The translations under genes were made by a program, and so were the position numbers. Below, piece after piece: positions 35,395-44,454 of a stretch of DNA of 64,000 nucleotides; position 1 is the first letter of the stretch, and each line of letters opens with the position of its first letter. Origin of the DNA: RYN-230 sp963704995 (GTDB lineage: Bacteria > Actinomycetota > Actinomycetes > Streptosporangiales > Streptosporangiaceae). The notes under the pieces were generated by a model. It worked only from the letters and a program-made list of their open reading frames with translations. It ran no database searches and was not told where the DNA came from. The DNA lies in the NCBI GenBank assembly GCA_963704995.1, contig CAVPIM010000017.1:1798001-1862000 (forward strand), given 5' to 3'.

Positions 35395-35432
35395 TGTAAC
35401 AAGTTATTGACGAGCGCATTTCAATTGTTACA
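35395..35432. promoter_or_regulatory. PaaX-type operator upstream of aldehyde dehydrogenase
   Basis: Exact 8-bp arms TGTAACAA (35395-35402) and TTGTTACA (35425-35432), 22 bases apart, in a short A+T-rich gap between the PaaX gene and the dehydrogenase gene. The architecture copies that at 26405-26444 with a different half-site sequence. Confidence 0.62.
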
Positions 35433-35543
35433 TGATGGGCGTCAGCGCCGGGGACGTCCGCGGCGCCGCGACCGGGCCGCACCCGGTCGCGAGAGGTTCA
35501 TGGCCTCAGCCAGTTGCAAGTCAATGGCGACGGAGAGATCCAG

Positions 35544-36995
35544 ATGCAGACACAACTGATCATTGACAACCTGAGCCGCGACGCGCAGGGGGGCCGGACA
35601 TTCCAGCGCCGGAACCCGCTGACGGGTGACCTCGTTACCGAGGGCGCGGCGGCCAGCGTCGAAGACGCTCTCGACGCGGTCGAGTCGGCCGCCAAGGCCT
35701 TCGCGTCGTGGGCGACCACGGGCCCCAGTATCCGGCGGGCGGTGATGCTGAAGGCCGCCGACATCATGGAGCGCCGCACTCCGGAGTTCATCGAGACGAT
35801 GATGTCCGAAGTCGGCGCGGCTCAGCTCTGGGCCGGTTTTAACGCCTTCCTCACCGCGCAACTGTTCCGCGAAGCGGCTGGCCTGGCGACGCAGATTCAG
35901 GGCGAGACGCTGCCGACCGACAAGCCCGGGACGCTGTCGATGACGGTGCGCCAGCCTGCCGGGGTCGTGCTCAGCATGGCGCCGTGGAATGGCGCGGGCG
36001 TCCTGGCGGCCCGGGCCATCGCCTACCCCCTCGTGTGCGGCAACACCGTGGTCTTCCGCGCGTCAGAGACCAGCCCGAGGACCCATGCGATCATCGCCGA
36101 GATCCTGCACGAGGCGGGCCTGCCCGCCGGGGTACTCAATTTCCTTACGAGTACCGCAGAGGACTCAGACCGTGTCGTCGAGGCGATCATTGCCCACCCC
36201 GCCGTGCGCCGGGTGAACTTCACCGGATCCACGGCGGTAGGCCGGATCATCGCCGAAAAGGCCGCTCGTCACCTCAAGCCGGCGTTGCTCGAGCTGGGCG
36301 GCAAGGCTCCGTTCGTCGTGCTCGACGATGCTGACATCGACGGCGCCGTGAACGCGGCCGTGTTCGGGTCGTTCCTGTACCAGGGTCAGATCTGCATGTC
36401 GACCGAGCGCTTCGTCGTCGATGAGAGCGTCGCCGATGAATTCGTCTCCAAGTTCGTCGCGCGAGCCCAGTCACTTCCGGCTGGCGACCCGCTCGCGGAT
36501 ACAGGCTGCATCGTCGGGCCGATGGTGCGTCCCGAGTCCGGCCAGCGCATCAATGGCCTCATCGACGACGCCGTGTCGAAGGGCGCGGAGGTCGTCGCCG
36601 GGGGTCCCGCTGACGATGCCGTGATGGCGGCGACAATCGTCGATAAGGTGCGCCCGGACATGGCCATCTACGACCAGGAGACGTTCGGCCCGATCACGAC
36701 CGTAGTCCGTGTCTCCGGTGTCGAGGAGGCGGTACGGGTGGCCAACGACACCGAGTACGGTCTCGCGGCTGCGGTATTCGGTGCCGACAGCACCCGGGCC
36801 TTCCAGGTCGCGATGCGCATCCAGGCTGGCCACGTCCACGTCAACGGCTCGACGGTGCAGAACGAGGCGCAGGCTCCCTACGGCGGGATGAAGGCGAGCG
36901 GCTATGGCCGCTTCGACGGCCGTGCGGTGATCAATGAGTTCACCGAACTCAAATGGATCACCATCGAGCCCTCGGACCAGTCCTACCCATTCTGA
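35544..36995 (+). CDS. aromatic aldehyde dehydrogenase (salicylaldehyde/vanillin dehydrogenase type)
   Basis: 483 residues from ATG 35544, which has GGAGAG before it. Catalytic Glu is in LELGGKAPFVVLDDADID and catalytic Cys in YQGQICMSTERF; the NAD-binding FTGST motif is in VNFTGSTAVGRII. The MAPWNGAGVLAARAIAYPL segment is typical of the NahF/vanillin dehydrogenase branch. It would oxidise salicylaldehyde or a related benzaldehyde to the acid used by the gentisate branch upstream. The GMC oxidase gene follows 12 bases later in the same operon. Confidence 0.88.
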   Translation: MQTQLIIDNLSRDAQGGRTFQRRNPLTGDLVTEGAAASVEDALDAVESAAKAFASWATTGPSIRRAVMLKAADIMERRTPEFIETMMSEVGAAQLWAGFNAFLTAQLFREAAGLATQIQGETLPTDKPGTLSMTVRQPAGVVLSMAPWNGAGVLAARAIAYPLVCGNTVVFRASETSPRTHAIIAEILHEAGLPAGVLNFLTSTAEDSDRVVEAIIAHPAVRRVNFTGSTAVGRIIAEKAARHLKPALLELGGKAPFVVLDDADIDGAVNAAVFGSFLYQGQICMSTERFVVDESVADEFVSKFVARAQSLPAGDPLADTGCIVGPMVRPESGQRINGLIDDAVSKGAEVVAGGPADDAVMAATIVDKVRPDMAIYDQETFGPITTVVRVSGVEEAVRVANDTEYGLAAAVFGADSTRAFQVAMRIQAGHVHVNGSTVQNEAQAPYGGMKASGYGRFDGRAVINEFTELKWITIEPSDQSYPF

Positions 36996-37007
36996 GGACG
37001 AGGACTG

Positions 37008-38744
37008 ATGGCCATGGACAGGAACGAGACACTCGATCGGCTCGAGCGTGCGCTGATCGCCGGGCACATCAACCGCAGGATGTTCATTACTGGGGCCGTG
37101 GCCACCGGGCTGCTGCTGAGCAGCACGGTCCCGGCGCTCGCGGACGAACTGGACACGATGCGCGAGGTCCAGGCCCGGAACGTCAGGTCGCTCAAAGGGT
37201 CTTACGACTACATCGTGGTCGGTGCCGGCAGCGCCGGCTGTACCCTGGTCGGCACTCTGGCCGAGAGGGAGCCCTCCGCTCAGATCCTCCTGATCGAGGC
37301 GGGCGCCTGGGATACGGCCCATTCCGTCTTGGACCCGCGCCTGTGGTTCACCAACCTCGGCACCGTCCGGGACTGGAACGACGTCTCCATCCCAACCCCC
37401 AGCACCAACAACCACCCAATCCCCGAGCACACCGGCCGAGTCATCGGCGGTGGCAGCAGCATCAACGCCACCATTTGGGCCCGCCCCTTCAAAGCCGACC
37501 TCGACCACTGGGCCGCGGAGACTGGCGACCCCCGGTGGGGCTACGAGCACGGGCTCCAGCTGTTCAAGAGCATCGAGAACTGGCGAGGCACCCCGGATCC
37601 CGCCTTCCGCGGTGAAGGCGGCCCAGTCTGGGTCCAGCCCGCAGCCGACCCGCTGCCCATGGCAACCGCCTGCCTCGAAGGCTTCCGCGAGCTCGGCCTG
37701 CCCGTGCTCGACGACCTGAACGGCGAGCGTGAGATCACCGGCAATGGCTTCGCCTACATGAACCAGATCATCAAGCACGGGCGTCGCCACAGCATGGCGC
37801 GCGCCTTCCTCTACCCCGTCCTCGCGCAGGAGAACGTGACAGTTCTGGTCAATACCCAGGTCAACCGCGTCATCCTAGAACAGGGCCGGGCTGTGGGCGT
37901 GGAGTGCCTGCGGAACGGCAAGACCCAGACCTTCCGGACACACCGCGAGATAATTCTCTCCACCGGCGGATTCAACACGCCCAAGCTCCTCATGCTCAGC
38001 GGCATCGGCCCCAAGGCGGGGCTGCGCGCGCTCAACATCCCCGTGCACGTGGACTCACCCAACGTGGGCGAGAACGTGCAGGACCACGTCCTCCACGGCG
38101 GCTGCCTTTACGAGGCACCCAAGCCATTCGTCTACACCAACAGCGCCGCCAACGTGTCGGGCTACTACAAGACCGACCCCAGCTTCGAACGGCCTGACGT
38201 CAGCATCGTGGAGATCGAACTACCGTATGCCAGCCCGGTCATCGCCAAGGAGTTCCCGGCGCCGCCCAATACATGGGCCCTCTGCGGCGGCCTGGTCACG
38301 CCGCAGAGCCGCGGGACTGTGCGGCTCCGGTCCGCCAACCCAGCCGACCGGCCGATCGTGGACATGCGCTTCCTGAGCCATCCCGACGACGTAGTCAAAC
38401 TCGAGCGGAGCATCAAGATTGCCCGCGAGACGGCCGCTACCGCAGCCCTGAAGCCCTTCGTGGTGCGCGAGGTCGCCCCCGGCCGGACACTCAAGGGCCA
38501 GGAACTCGTCAACTTCGTCCGCAATGGGACGACAACGTACTTCCACTCATCCGGGGCCTGCCGGATGGGCAAGGACGACGCGGCTGTGGTCGACTCGCAA
38601 CTGCGCGTCAACGGCGCGCGCGACCTCCGCATCGCCGACAGCACCATCATGCCCCGGATCGTGGCCGTGCCGACCATGCCGGCCTGCGTGTTCATCGGAC
38701 TGCGTCTGGCCGAGATGCTCTGCGAGAGTGCGTCCACGGCATGA
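37008..38744 (+). CDS. GMC family FAD-dependent alcohol oxidoreductase
   Basis: 578 residues. A twin-Arg-like segment, NRRMFITGAVATGLLLSS, near residues 23-40 suggests export, though the RRxFL consensus is imperfect. FAD-binding VVGAGSAGCTLVGTLAE, GRVIGGGSSINATIW, STGGFNTPKLLMLSGIGP and the C-terminal HSSGACRMG with IADSTIMP are GMC signatures; the His there is catalytic. Such enzymes oxidise alcohols to aldehydes. Placed directly after the aldehyde dehydrogenase, it would feed it from an aromatic alcohol such as salicyl alcohol. ATG 37014 is an alternative start. Confidence 0.88.
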   Translation: MAMDRNETLDRLERALIAGHINRRMFITGAVATGLLLSSTVPALADELDTMREVQARNVRSLKGSYDYIVVGAGSAGCTLVGTLAEREPSAQILLIEAGAWDTAHSVLDPRLWFTNLGTVRDWNDVSIPTPSTNNHPIPEHTGRVIGGGSSINATIWARPFKADLDHWAAETGDPRWGYEHGLQLFKSIENWRGTPDPAFRGEGGPVWVQPAADPLPMATACLEGFRELGLPVLDDLNGEREITGNGFAYMNQIIKHGRRHSMARAFLYPVLAQENVTVLVNTQVNRVILEQGRAVGVECLRNGKTQTFRTHREIILSTGGFNTPKLLMLSGIGPKAGLRALNIPVHVDSPNVGENVQDHVLHGGCLYEAPKPFVYTNSAANVSGYYKTDPSFERPDVSIVEIELPYASPVIAKEFPAPPNTWALCGGLVTPQSRGTVRLRSANPADRPIVDMRFLSHPDDVVKLERSIKIARETAATAALKPFVVREVAPGRTLKGQELVNFVRNGTTTYFHSSGACRMGKDDAAVVDSQLRVNGARDLRIADSTIMPRIVAVPTMPACVFIGLRLAEMLCESASTA

Positions 38745-38860
38745 CCGGCGGAGCAGTGCGGCAGCACAACGTCACCTCGGCTGACGGCACCAAGATCTCC
38801 GTGAGCATCACGGGCACCGGGCCGCCACTGGTGGTGTCTCCGGGTGGAAAGGGTAATTGA
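38741..38860 (+). pseudogene. alpha/beta hydrolase, N-terminal stub
   Basis: ATG overlaps the GMC stop (ATGA). The 39 residues, VTSADGTKISVSITGTGPPL then VVSPGG, are the first two strands and oxyanion loop of an alpha/beta hydrolase and end abruptly in KGN and a stop. A fragment fitting the rest of such a protein (YAVDRRGHGASGD onward) lies on the opposite strand at 42104-42750. The gene appears to have been cut when the GH3 region was rearranged. Confidence 0.6.
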
Positions 38861-39024
38861 GTGACCAGTACGTTAAGCGCACCTTCATTACCCTTCATAA
38901 GAGTGAGTATTTATAGTTTCTTCGTCACCTTGACTGATACATGCGGCCTTTTCCGGCGTAGCTTCCGTGATGCAGCAAGGTCACCAAGGACGGCTGCTGA
39001 TCCGGCGAACGAATGAGGTGAGCC

Positions 39025-41787
39025 ATGCGCAAGACGATGAGGTGGACCATGGGGAAGGCATCCAGCAGAATGGCGCTGACATCGGCTGCGGCGCTAACGC
39101 TGACCGGGCTGGTCTGGATGAGCTCGGGAGTGGCGCTGGCGTCGAACGGCTCCCCGTTAGCTCCGGCTTCGGCGGCCCGGGCAGGTCAAGCGCAGATCCA
39201 GCGGGTCACGGGTGATCCGCGGGTGGACAAGCTGCTCAGCGAGATGACACTGGATGAGAAGCTCACCCTGCTGGAAGGGGCGCAGGAGGCGGCGTCGACG
39301 AACCAGTACGAGGCGGGCTACCTGCCGGGTATCCCCCGGCTGGGCATCCCTTCGCTGCGGCTGGCGGATGGCCCGCCGGGGGTGGCGACCCGCCAGCCGT
39401 CGGTTGGCATGACCGGCACTATGGGGGTGGCGGCGACGTTCAGCCAGCGGGATGCCTACCTCAACGGGGTGGTGATCGGCCGGGATGCGCGGGCGCTTGG
39501 CGTGGACGTGGTGCTGGAGCCGTTCGTCAACATCGACCGGGATCCGGCCTGGGGCCGGGCGTTCAACACGTTCGGCGAAGACCCGCTGCTGACCGGGCAG
39601 ACCGGGGCGGCGGAGATCTGGGGGATCCAGGGCCAGGGCACGATGGCGATGGTCAAGCACTTCATCGCCTATGACGGCGGTAACAACGTGGTGGTGGACG
39701 AGCAGACGCTGCACGAGATCTACCTGGAGCCGTTCGCGGACGCGATCGACGTCGGCGTGGCGTCGATCATGTGCTCCTATAACACGCTCAATGTGGTGCC
39801 GGCCACCCCATCCACCGGCGGGACACAGGGGCCGTATTCGTGTGGCAACTCGGCCGCGCTGACCGGGATTCTGCGCGGGGAACTGGGCTTCCGGGGCTTT
39901 GTCACGTCCGACTGGGGCGCGAACAAGGCCACCAGTTTCATCAACGACGGCCTGGACATGGAAATGCCCGGCACCGGCTTCGGTGACATCCTGCCCACGT
40001 ACTTCTCCGCCGCCGACCTCAAGGCAGCGATCGCGGCCGGCACGGTCAGCATGCCCACGATCGATGCGGCGGTCGGCCACATCCTGTTCGAGATGGACCA
40101 GTTCGGCCTGCTCAACGGCCACTCCAAGCACAACGTCACGCCGGAGCCGGTCAACGCGGACGAACAGGTGGTCCAGCAGACCGCGCAGGACGCCGCCACC
40201 TTGCTGAAGAACGACGGCGCAGCGCTGCCGCTGTCGCCCGCCGACCTGTCCAACCTGGCGCTGATCGGACCGGGCGCGGGCCAGACCATCGCGGTGGGCC
40301 AGGCCGGGGAGAACGCCAGCGGTATCGTGTCCCGGCAGACCGGCACCTACCAGGTGCTGCAGCAGATGCTCCGGCACGACCGGTCCGCGCACCTGACCTA
40401 CGCGGTAGGCGACGACATGACCGGCACCCCGGTGCCGGCCTCCGTGCTGTCCTACAACGGGCAGCCCGGGCTGCTGCTGACCAACACCGCCACCGGCACC
40501 ACCAGCGTGGTCTCCCAACTGGACAACACCACCTCGAACGGGCAGGCGCTGCCCGCCGGATCGGCCTGGACCTGGACCGGCGACCTGAACGTGCCAGTGG
40601 CGGGGAGCTATTGGATCAACCTCGGCCTGCTCGGCGCGGGCGGCTCCATCAGCCTCGACGGCACGCAGATCGCGCGCACCGGGTTCATCAACGGCACGGC
40701 CCCCCGCTACGGGGTACTGCGCCCCGGCGACAACAACGTGCTCCCGACCACCGACGGGCTGGACAACCTGCGCACCCAGCTCAACCTCACCGCGGGCCAG
40801 CACACCCTCGCCGTGACGGTCTCGGCGGACGTCTCCGGCGACCCGGTGCAGGCCCGGCTGAACTGGGTCACCCCGGCCCAGCAGCAGGCCAACACCGACG
40901 CCGCCGTGGCCGCCGCCAAGCAGGCCAAGACGGCGGTGGTGTTCGCGTGGAGCACCGGCAGCCTGGACACCCCCCTCCCGGATGGCCAGGACCAGCTCAT
41001 CGAGGATGTCGCGGCCGCTAACCCGGACACGATCGTGGTGCTGAACACCTCCGACCCGGTCGCGATGCCCTGGCTGAGCAGCGTGAAGACGGTGCTGGAA
41101 ATGTGGTACCCCGGCGACACCGGCGGCTACGCCACCGCCAACATCCTGCTCGGCCGGGCCGACCCGGCGGGACGCCTGCCGTTCACCTGGCCGGCCGCTC
41201 TCGGCCAGGGCGTGGCCAACCAGCCGGCCACCCACCCCGAACGCACCTCCAACGGAGTGGACACGAACGGCAACTACTGCCCCAACCCCGGGCCAGGCGG
41301 GCCATTCGGCGCGAACTGCACGACCACCTACACCGAGGGCATCTACGAGGGGTACCGCTGGTATGACCAGCAGCACCAGACCCCGCTGTTCCCATTCGGG
41401 TACGGGCTGTCCTACACCCACTTCGCCTACTCGGGCCTGCACTGGGCCCCCGCCCGGGACGGAGGAGCGGATGTGGCCTTCCGGGTCACCAACACCGGCG
41501 GCGTCGCCGGCGACGAGGTCCCGCAGGTCTACCTGGGCCCGCCGGCCAGTCCCCCGGCCGGGGTGGCCTTCGCCGACCGGGCCCTCGCCGCTTACAGCCG
41601 GATCTCCCTGCGTCCCGGCCAGTCCCAGCTAGTCTGGCTGCACGTGCCGCTGCGCCAGCTGCAGTACTGGGACACCCAGTCCGGAAGCTGGGTGACCGCG
41701 GCCGGTCAGCGGCCGCTGTACATCGCCGGCAACGAACGGGTCACCGGGCTCACCACCACCGTCACCATCCCCGGCAGCGGGCACTAA
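39025..41787 (+). CDS. secreted GH3 beta-glucosidase with PA14-like insert
   Basis: 920 residues. GAGGTGAG precedes the ATG. A signal peptide (MALTSAAALTLTGLVWMSS core) ends by about residue 55. The GH3 TIM barrel has the nucleophile Asp296 in GFVTSDWGANKA. A PA14-like beta domain (about residues 470-620; SYWINLGLLGAGGSISLDG) is inserted in the second domain, and a fibronectin III-like domain ends the protein. PA14-containing GH3 enzymes hydrolyse aryl and oligosaccharide beta-glucosides. Its place after the alcohol oxidase and aldehyde dehydrogenase suggests it releases a phenolic aglycone outside the cell. Confidence 0.9.
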   Translation: MRKTMRWTMGKASSRMALTSAAALTLTGLVWMSSGVALASNGSPLAPASAARAGQAQIQRVTGDPRVDKLLSEMTLDEKLTLLEGAQEAASTNQYEAGYLPGIPRLGIPSLRLADGPPGVATRQPSVGMTGTMGVAATFSQRDAYLNGVVIGRDARALGVDVVLEPFVNIDRDPAWGRAFNTFGEDPLLTGQTGAAEIWGIQGQGTMAMVKHFIAYDGGNNVVVDEQTLHEIYLEPFADAIDVGVASIMCSYNTLNVVPATPSTGGTQGPYSCGNSAALTGILRGELGFRGFVTSDWGANKATSFINDGLDMEMPGTGFGDILPTYFSAADLKAAIAAGTVSMPTIDAAVGHILFEMDQFGLLNGHSKHNVTPEPVNADEQVVQQTAQDAATLLKNDGAALPLSPADLSNLALIGPGAGQTIAVGQAGENASGIVSRQTGTYQVLQQMLRHDRSAHLTYAVGDDMTGTPVPASVLSYNGQPGLLLTNTATGTTSVVSQLDNTTSNGQALPAGSAWTWTGDLNVPVAGSYWINLGLLGAGGSISLDGTQIARTGFINGTAPRYGVLRPGDNNVLPTTDGLDNLRTQLNLTAGQHTLAVTVSADVSGDPVQARLNWVTPAQQQANTDAAVAAAKQAKTAVVFAWSTGSLDTPLPDGQDQLIEDVAAANPDTIVVLNTSDPVAMPWLSSVKTVLEMWYPGDTGGYATANILLGRADPAGRLPFTWPAALGQGVANQPATHPERTSNGVDTNGNYCPNPGPGGPFGANCTTTYTEGIYEGYRWYDQQHQTPLFPFGYGLSYTHFAYSGLHWAPARDGGADVAFRVTNTGGVAGDEVPQVYLGPPASPPAGVAFADRALAAYSRISLRPGQSQLVWLHVPLRQLQYWDTQSGSWVTAAGQRPLYIAGNERVTGLTTTVTIPGSGH

Positions 41788-41816
41788 CCCGCAGCCGGCT
41801 CCCGCAAAACGCGGCC

Positions 41817-41840
41817 GGGCGGGACCTCCGGGTCCCGCCC
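41817..41840 (+). terminator. hairpin terminator after GH3 gene
   Basis: Perfect 10-bp stem GGGCGGGACC / GGTCCCGCCC with loop TCCG, 30 bases after the stop codon. It lies between convergent genes or gene remnants. Confidence 0.7.
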
Positions 41841-41858
41841 AGTTCCGCTCGCCCGCTG

Positions 41859-42072
41859 TCAGGCGACGACGGCGAATCCGGCCGTCCAGGGGATCTTCTC
41901 CTGAGCGGCCAGGGTGATCTGCAGGAACCCCACCGCCTCCAGTTCGCGAGCGCGGTGCAAGCCGCCCGCATCGATGAACCGCAAGCCACCCGCGGTGACC
42001 ACATCGGCGAGGTCCGACTTGGCTTCAGCATCGTCACCAGCGATGAGGACGGTGGTAAGCAGGTCACGGGAC
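41859..42072 (-). pseudogene. C-terminal fragment of an NADPH-dependent F420 reductase-like dinucleotide-binding protein
   Basis: The minus strand reads VLIAGDDAEAKSDLADVVTA, then GGLRFIDAGGLHRARELEAV and GFLQITLAAQEK to a TGA at 41859-41861. This matches the C-terminal part of the F420-dependent NADP reductase-like family (IAGDDxxAK, ARELExLGFLH). Everything before about residue 130 of such a protein is missing, and there is no start codon. It is one of three gene fragments packed into this 1-kb stretch. Confidence 0.6.
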
Positions 42073-42103
42073 CGTGCCGGAAGCTGAGCGCCGCCGGCGC
42101 GCT

Positions 42104-42750
42104 TTAGAGCGCGAACTGTGCGATCGTCTGCGCTATCGCTTGCGTACCGAATAGGTGCGCGTCATGGGCCTGCTCCGGGATCTCCGCCACAGTGTCGCCG
42201 GGGATCACAGCCGCAAGGCGGAAGGAGACGTCCCTGAGCTGGGCCGGGCTTACGGCGCCGACGATGAGGAGCACCGGGATCCTGATCGCCCGGAATCTGT
42301 CAAGGTCGCCGCCGAACCGGTCGACCGCGCGCAATTCCCGCGTCAGCGACGGGGCCGTCGCTGAGAGACGAGGCCAGATGGGTTGCTGGCGGAACGCCGC
42401 GATCGCGTCTTCGGGCAGCCCGACGAATTCCCGCAGCCCGAGCGTGAGTGCCTTCTCGGGGTCGCCCTCCCGGATCGCCGCCGCGTAGTCCTCTATGGCG
42501 GCGCCGCCGATGGGGCCGTCCACCGGGATCGGCGGCTCGTAGATGACCAGCCGGGCGGGCGGCCGCCGCAGCGCCAGGCCGAGCGAGATCAGGGCACCGT
42601 AGGAGTGGCCAAGGAGCACAGCGTCCGGGCCGGCGAATTCCAGGACAGCTGCGAGGTCTTCCTGCTCACGTTCGATGCTGAATACGGGGCCGTCGCCGCT
42701 GGCGCCGTGACCGCGGCGGTCGACAGCGTAGGTCGTCATCCGCGGGGCTA
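42104..42750 (-). pseudogene. alpha/beta hydrolase lacking its N-terminus
   Basis: The frame gives YAVDRRGHGASGD, the nucleophile elbow LLGHSYGALISLGLAL, a cap domain, IPVLLIVGAVSP and a final His in EQAHDAHLF, about 205 residues to the stop at 42104. The first two strands and oxyanion loop are absent. The open frame upstream of about 42750 instead runs out of phase through a different gene's start. An ATG at 42737 could still give a short product. The stub at 38741 may be the missing end. Confidence 0.68.
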
Positions 42751-42873
42751 CGCCCGCCGAACTAGCTCCCACACCATCGGGTCGAGACTGCTCCCGCTGA
42801 GGAAGCTGTCCAGTGCGTAGAGGTGCCGGTAAGCCTCGGGAGCCAGATTCTTGATCATGATTCGAGGAGCCAC
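42748..42873 (-). pseudogene. carboxymuconolactone decarboxylase/AhpD family N-terminal stub
   Basis: From GTG 42873 (or ATG 42858) the product reads IKNLAPEAYRHLYALDSFL, then SSLDPMVWELVR and stops at 42748. That is the start of an AhpD-like protein, which should continue RVSQINGCxxC with the redox cysteines. The break falls exactly where the hydrolase fragment begins, marking a recombination joint. Confidence 0.62.
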
Positions 42874-42924
42874 GATCCTGTCCCTCTGTACCGGCACCAT
42901 ACGCGCATCTCGCAATCCCGGCCT

Positions 42925-44364
42925 TCACCCGAACCTGGCGACGAGCGGCAGGATGTCACGGGCGGTGACGGACCCGACCACGGCGCCTGCGGGGTTCTGC
43001 ACGTCGAAGGTGCCGAACCCGTTGTGGTAGCGGTTGTAGGGCGATTCGCCGAGCGCACCCACGTACTCGATCTTCTTGCCCTTCGCCAGGGCGGCGGCGC
43101 CCTGGGCGAAATTGTGTACGACGACCGCGCCCGGCGTCGGCTGGGTGACCGTGGAGATGTAAGGGTCGAACACCGACGGGGACACGCTGTGCGCCATCAG
43201 CATCGCCAGCGCGTACTCGTTCGCCGCATCCCAGCTGGACATGCCGTAGGGATCGTTGAGCCATTGTGAGACGGGGCTTTCCACGTCCTTGGCCGCGCTG
43301 TGAATGTCGGCCTGGTAGAGGTGGTAGGCGGGGGTGACGCTCGGGTTCGGCGCACCGAAGGTGAGCCCGACGTAGTCCTTGGCGAAGGTCTGCGCACCGA
43401 GGGCGCCCTTCATCGCACTGAGCCAGCCCGGGACGATCGTCCCGGACGTCCCGATGATCTGGGACAGGCCGCCGAGTTGCTGGAGCTCCTTGAAGAAGGT
43501 CGCGCCGGTAGGTGCGTCCTCCTCGGTGAAGATCGCACAGGGATGGGCGCTGGCGACTTGCTCGGCCTCTGTTTCGTAGGAGGGCTGCCCTGGGGATAGC
43601 GAGAGGCTGACGACTATCTTGCCGCCGAGGGCCTGGAACGCGTGGACCGATGCGGGCCCAGCGCCCTGGGAGGCAACGTCGGTGGCGTAGACCGCTGCCG
43701 CGGTCTTGCAGTGCTTTATCCGCGCCGCGTAGTAGGCCATCGCGTAGCCGACGGCGGCGTCGGGCGGGGTGTTGCGCCAGAAGTACTTGTAGGACGTCTT
43801 GTCGAACAGCGACTGGCCCGCTCCCACGGTCATCGGGATGTGCGCCCGGTCGAAGATCGGGACCGTCGCGGTAGCCTCGTTGGAGTCCGGGCCGATGATC
43901 CCCACCAGATTCGGGGTGCTGGCGATCAGCTTGTCCGCCGCTGGCACCGCGTCCGCCGGATCGCCGCGGTCGTCGACGTTCGCCCAGACGAACTTGTGAC
44001 CGAGCACTCCCCCGTGCGCGTTGATGTCGACCATGGCGGCGATAGCTCCGGACGCACCCTCCGGGCCGTAGGAGGCGTCCGGGCCGCTGTAGGGCGCGAA
44101 CGACGCGATCACCAGCGTCCCGCTCTTGGCATGGCTGGCCGGCCCGGCGGACACCGCTGGCGACGATGAGGAGGACCCGGTCGCCCCTGCGCTGCCGCAG
44201 CCAGCCACCAGGCCAAGGCCGGCCAGGGCGGCGGCCGCCGCCAATTTCGGCCCCGGGCCCTTGGCGCCGGGCCGCCGCATGGCGTGCCGTACGCGGGCCG
44301 CGCCGGCCCCGTGAGTTCTGCGTCCGGGCCCGTTCATCTCGCATTCAAGGCTTTCATTCAACAT
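42925..44364 (-). CDS. ABC transporter substrate-binding lipoprotein (branched-chain amino acid/aromatic type)
   Basis: 479 residues from ATG 44364, with AAGGAGAG upstream. A twin-basic start (MRRPGAKG) precedes a hydrophobic stretch and the lipobox LVAGCG near residue 57, so it is a lipoprotein. The rest is a periplasmic-binding type I fold (Peripla_BP_6): LVIASFAPYSGPDASYGPEG, VDDRGDPADAVPAADKLI, VGIIGPDSNEATATVPIFD. Members bind branched-chain amino acids, amides or aromatic acids. It is last in the operon with LivHMGF-type genes and two Rieske oxygenases, so its ligand is probably the catabolic substrate. Confidence 0.9.
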   Translation of the reverse strand: MLNESLECEMNGPGRRTHGAGAARVRHAMRRPGAKGPGPKLAAAAALAGLGLVAGCGSAGATGSSSSSPAVSAGPASHAKSGTLVIASFAPYSGPDASYGPEGASGAIAAMVDINAHGGVLGHKFVWANVDDRGDPADAVPAADKLIASTPNLVGIIGPDSNEATATVPIFDRAHIPMTVGAGQSLFDKTSYKYFWRNTPPDAAVGYAMAYYAARIKHCKTAAAVYATDVASQGAGPASVHAFQALGGKIVVSLSLSPGQPSYETEAEQVASAHPCAIFTEEDAPTGATFFKELQQLGGLSQIIGTSGTIVPGWLSAMKGALGAQTFAKDYVGLTFGAPNPSVTPAYHLYQADIHSAAKDVESPVSQWLNDPYGMSSWDAANEYALAMLMAHSVSPSVFDPYISTVTQPTPGAVVVHNFAQGAAALAKGKKIEYVGALGESPYNRYHNGFGTFDVQNPAGAVVGSVTARDILPLVARFG

Positions 44365-44454
44365 TGCCTGGCTCTCCTTGAGTCTTTTCTGGAAGGGACT
44401 TGACCCTGCCCGCACCATCGACTCTGTCCGCCGCGACCCGCGAGCCCGCCGTCG

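Noticed and set aside
39157..41442. 761-residue open frame antisense to the GH3 gene
   Set aside because: It mirrors the GH3 codons, is rich in Arg, Gly, Val and His without domain order, and has no ribosome site. The sense strand has clear catalytic motifs.
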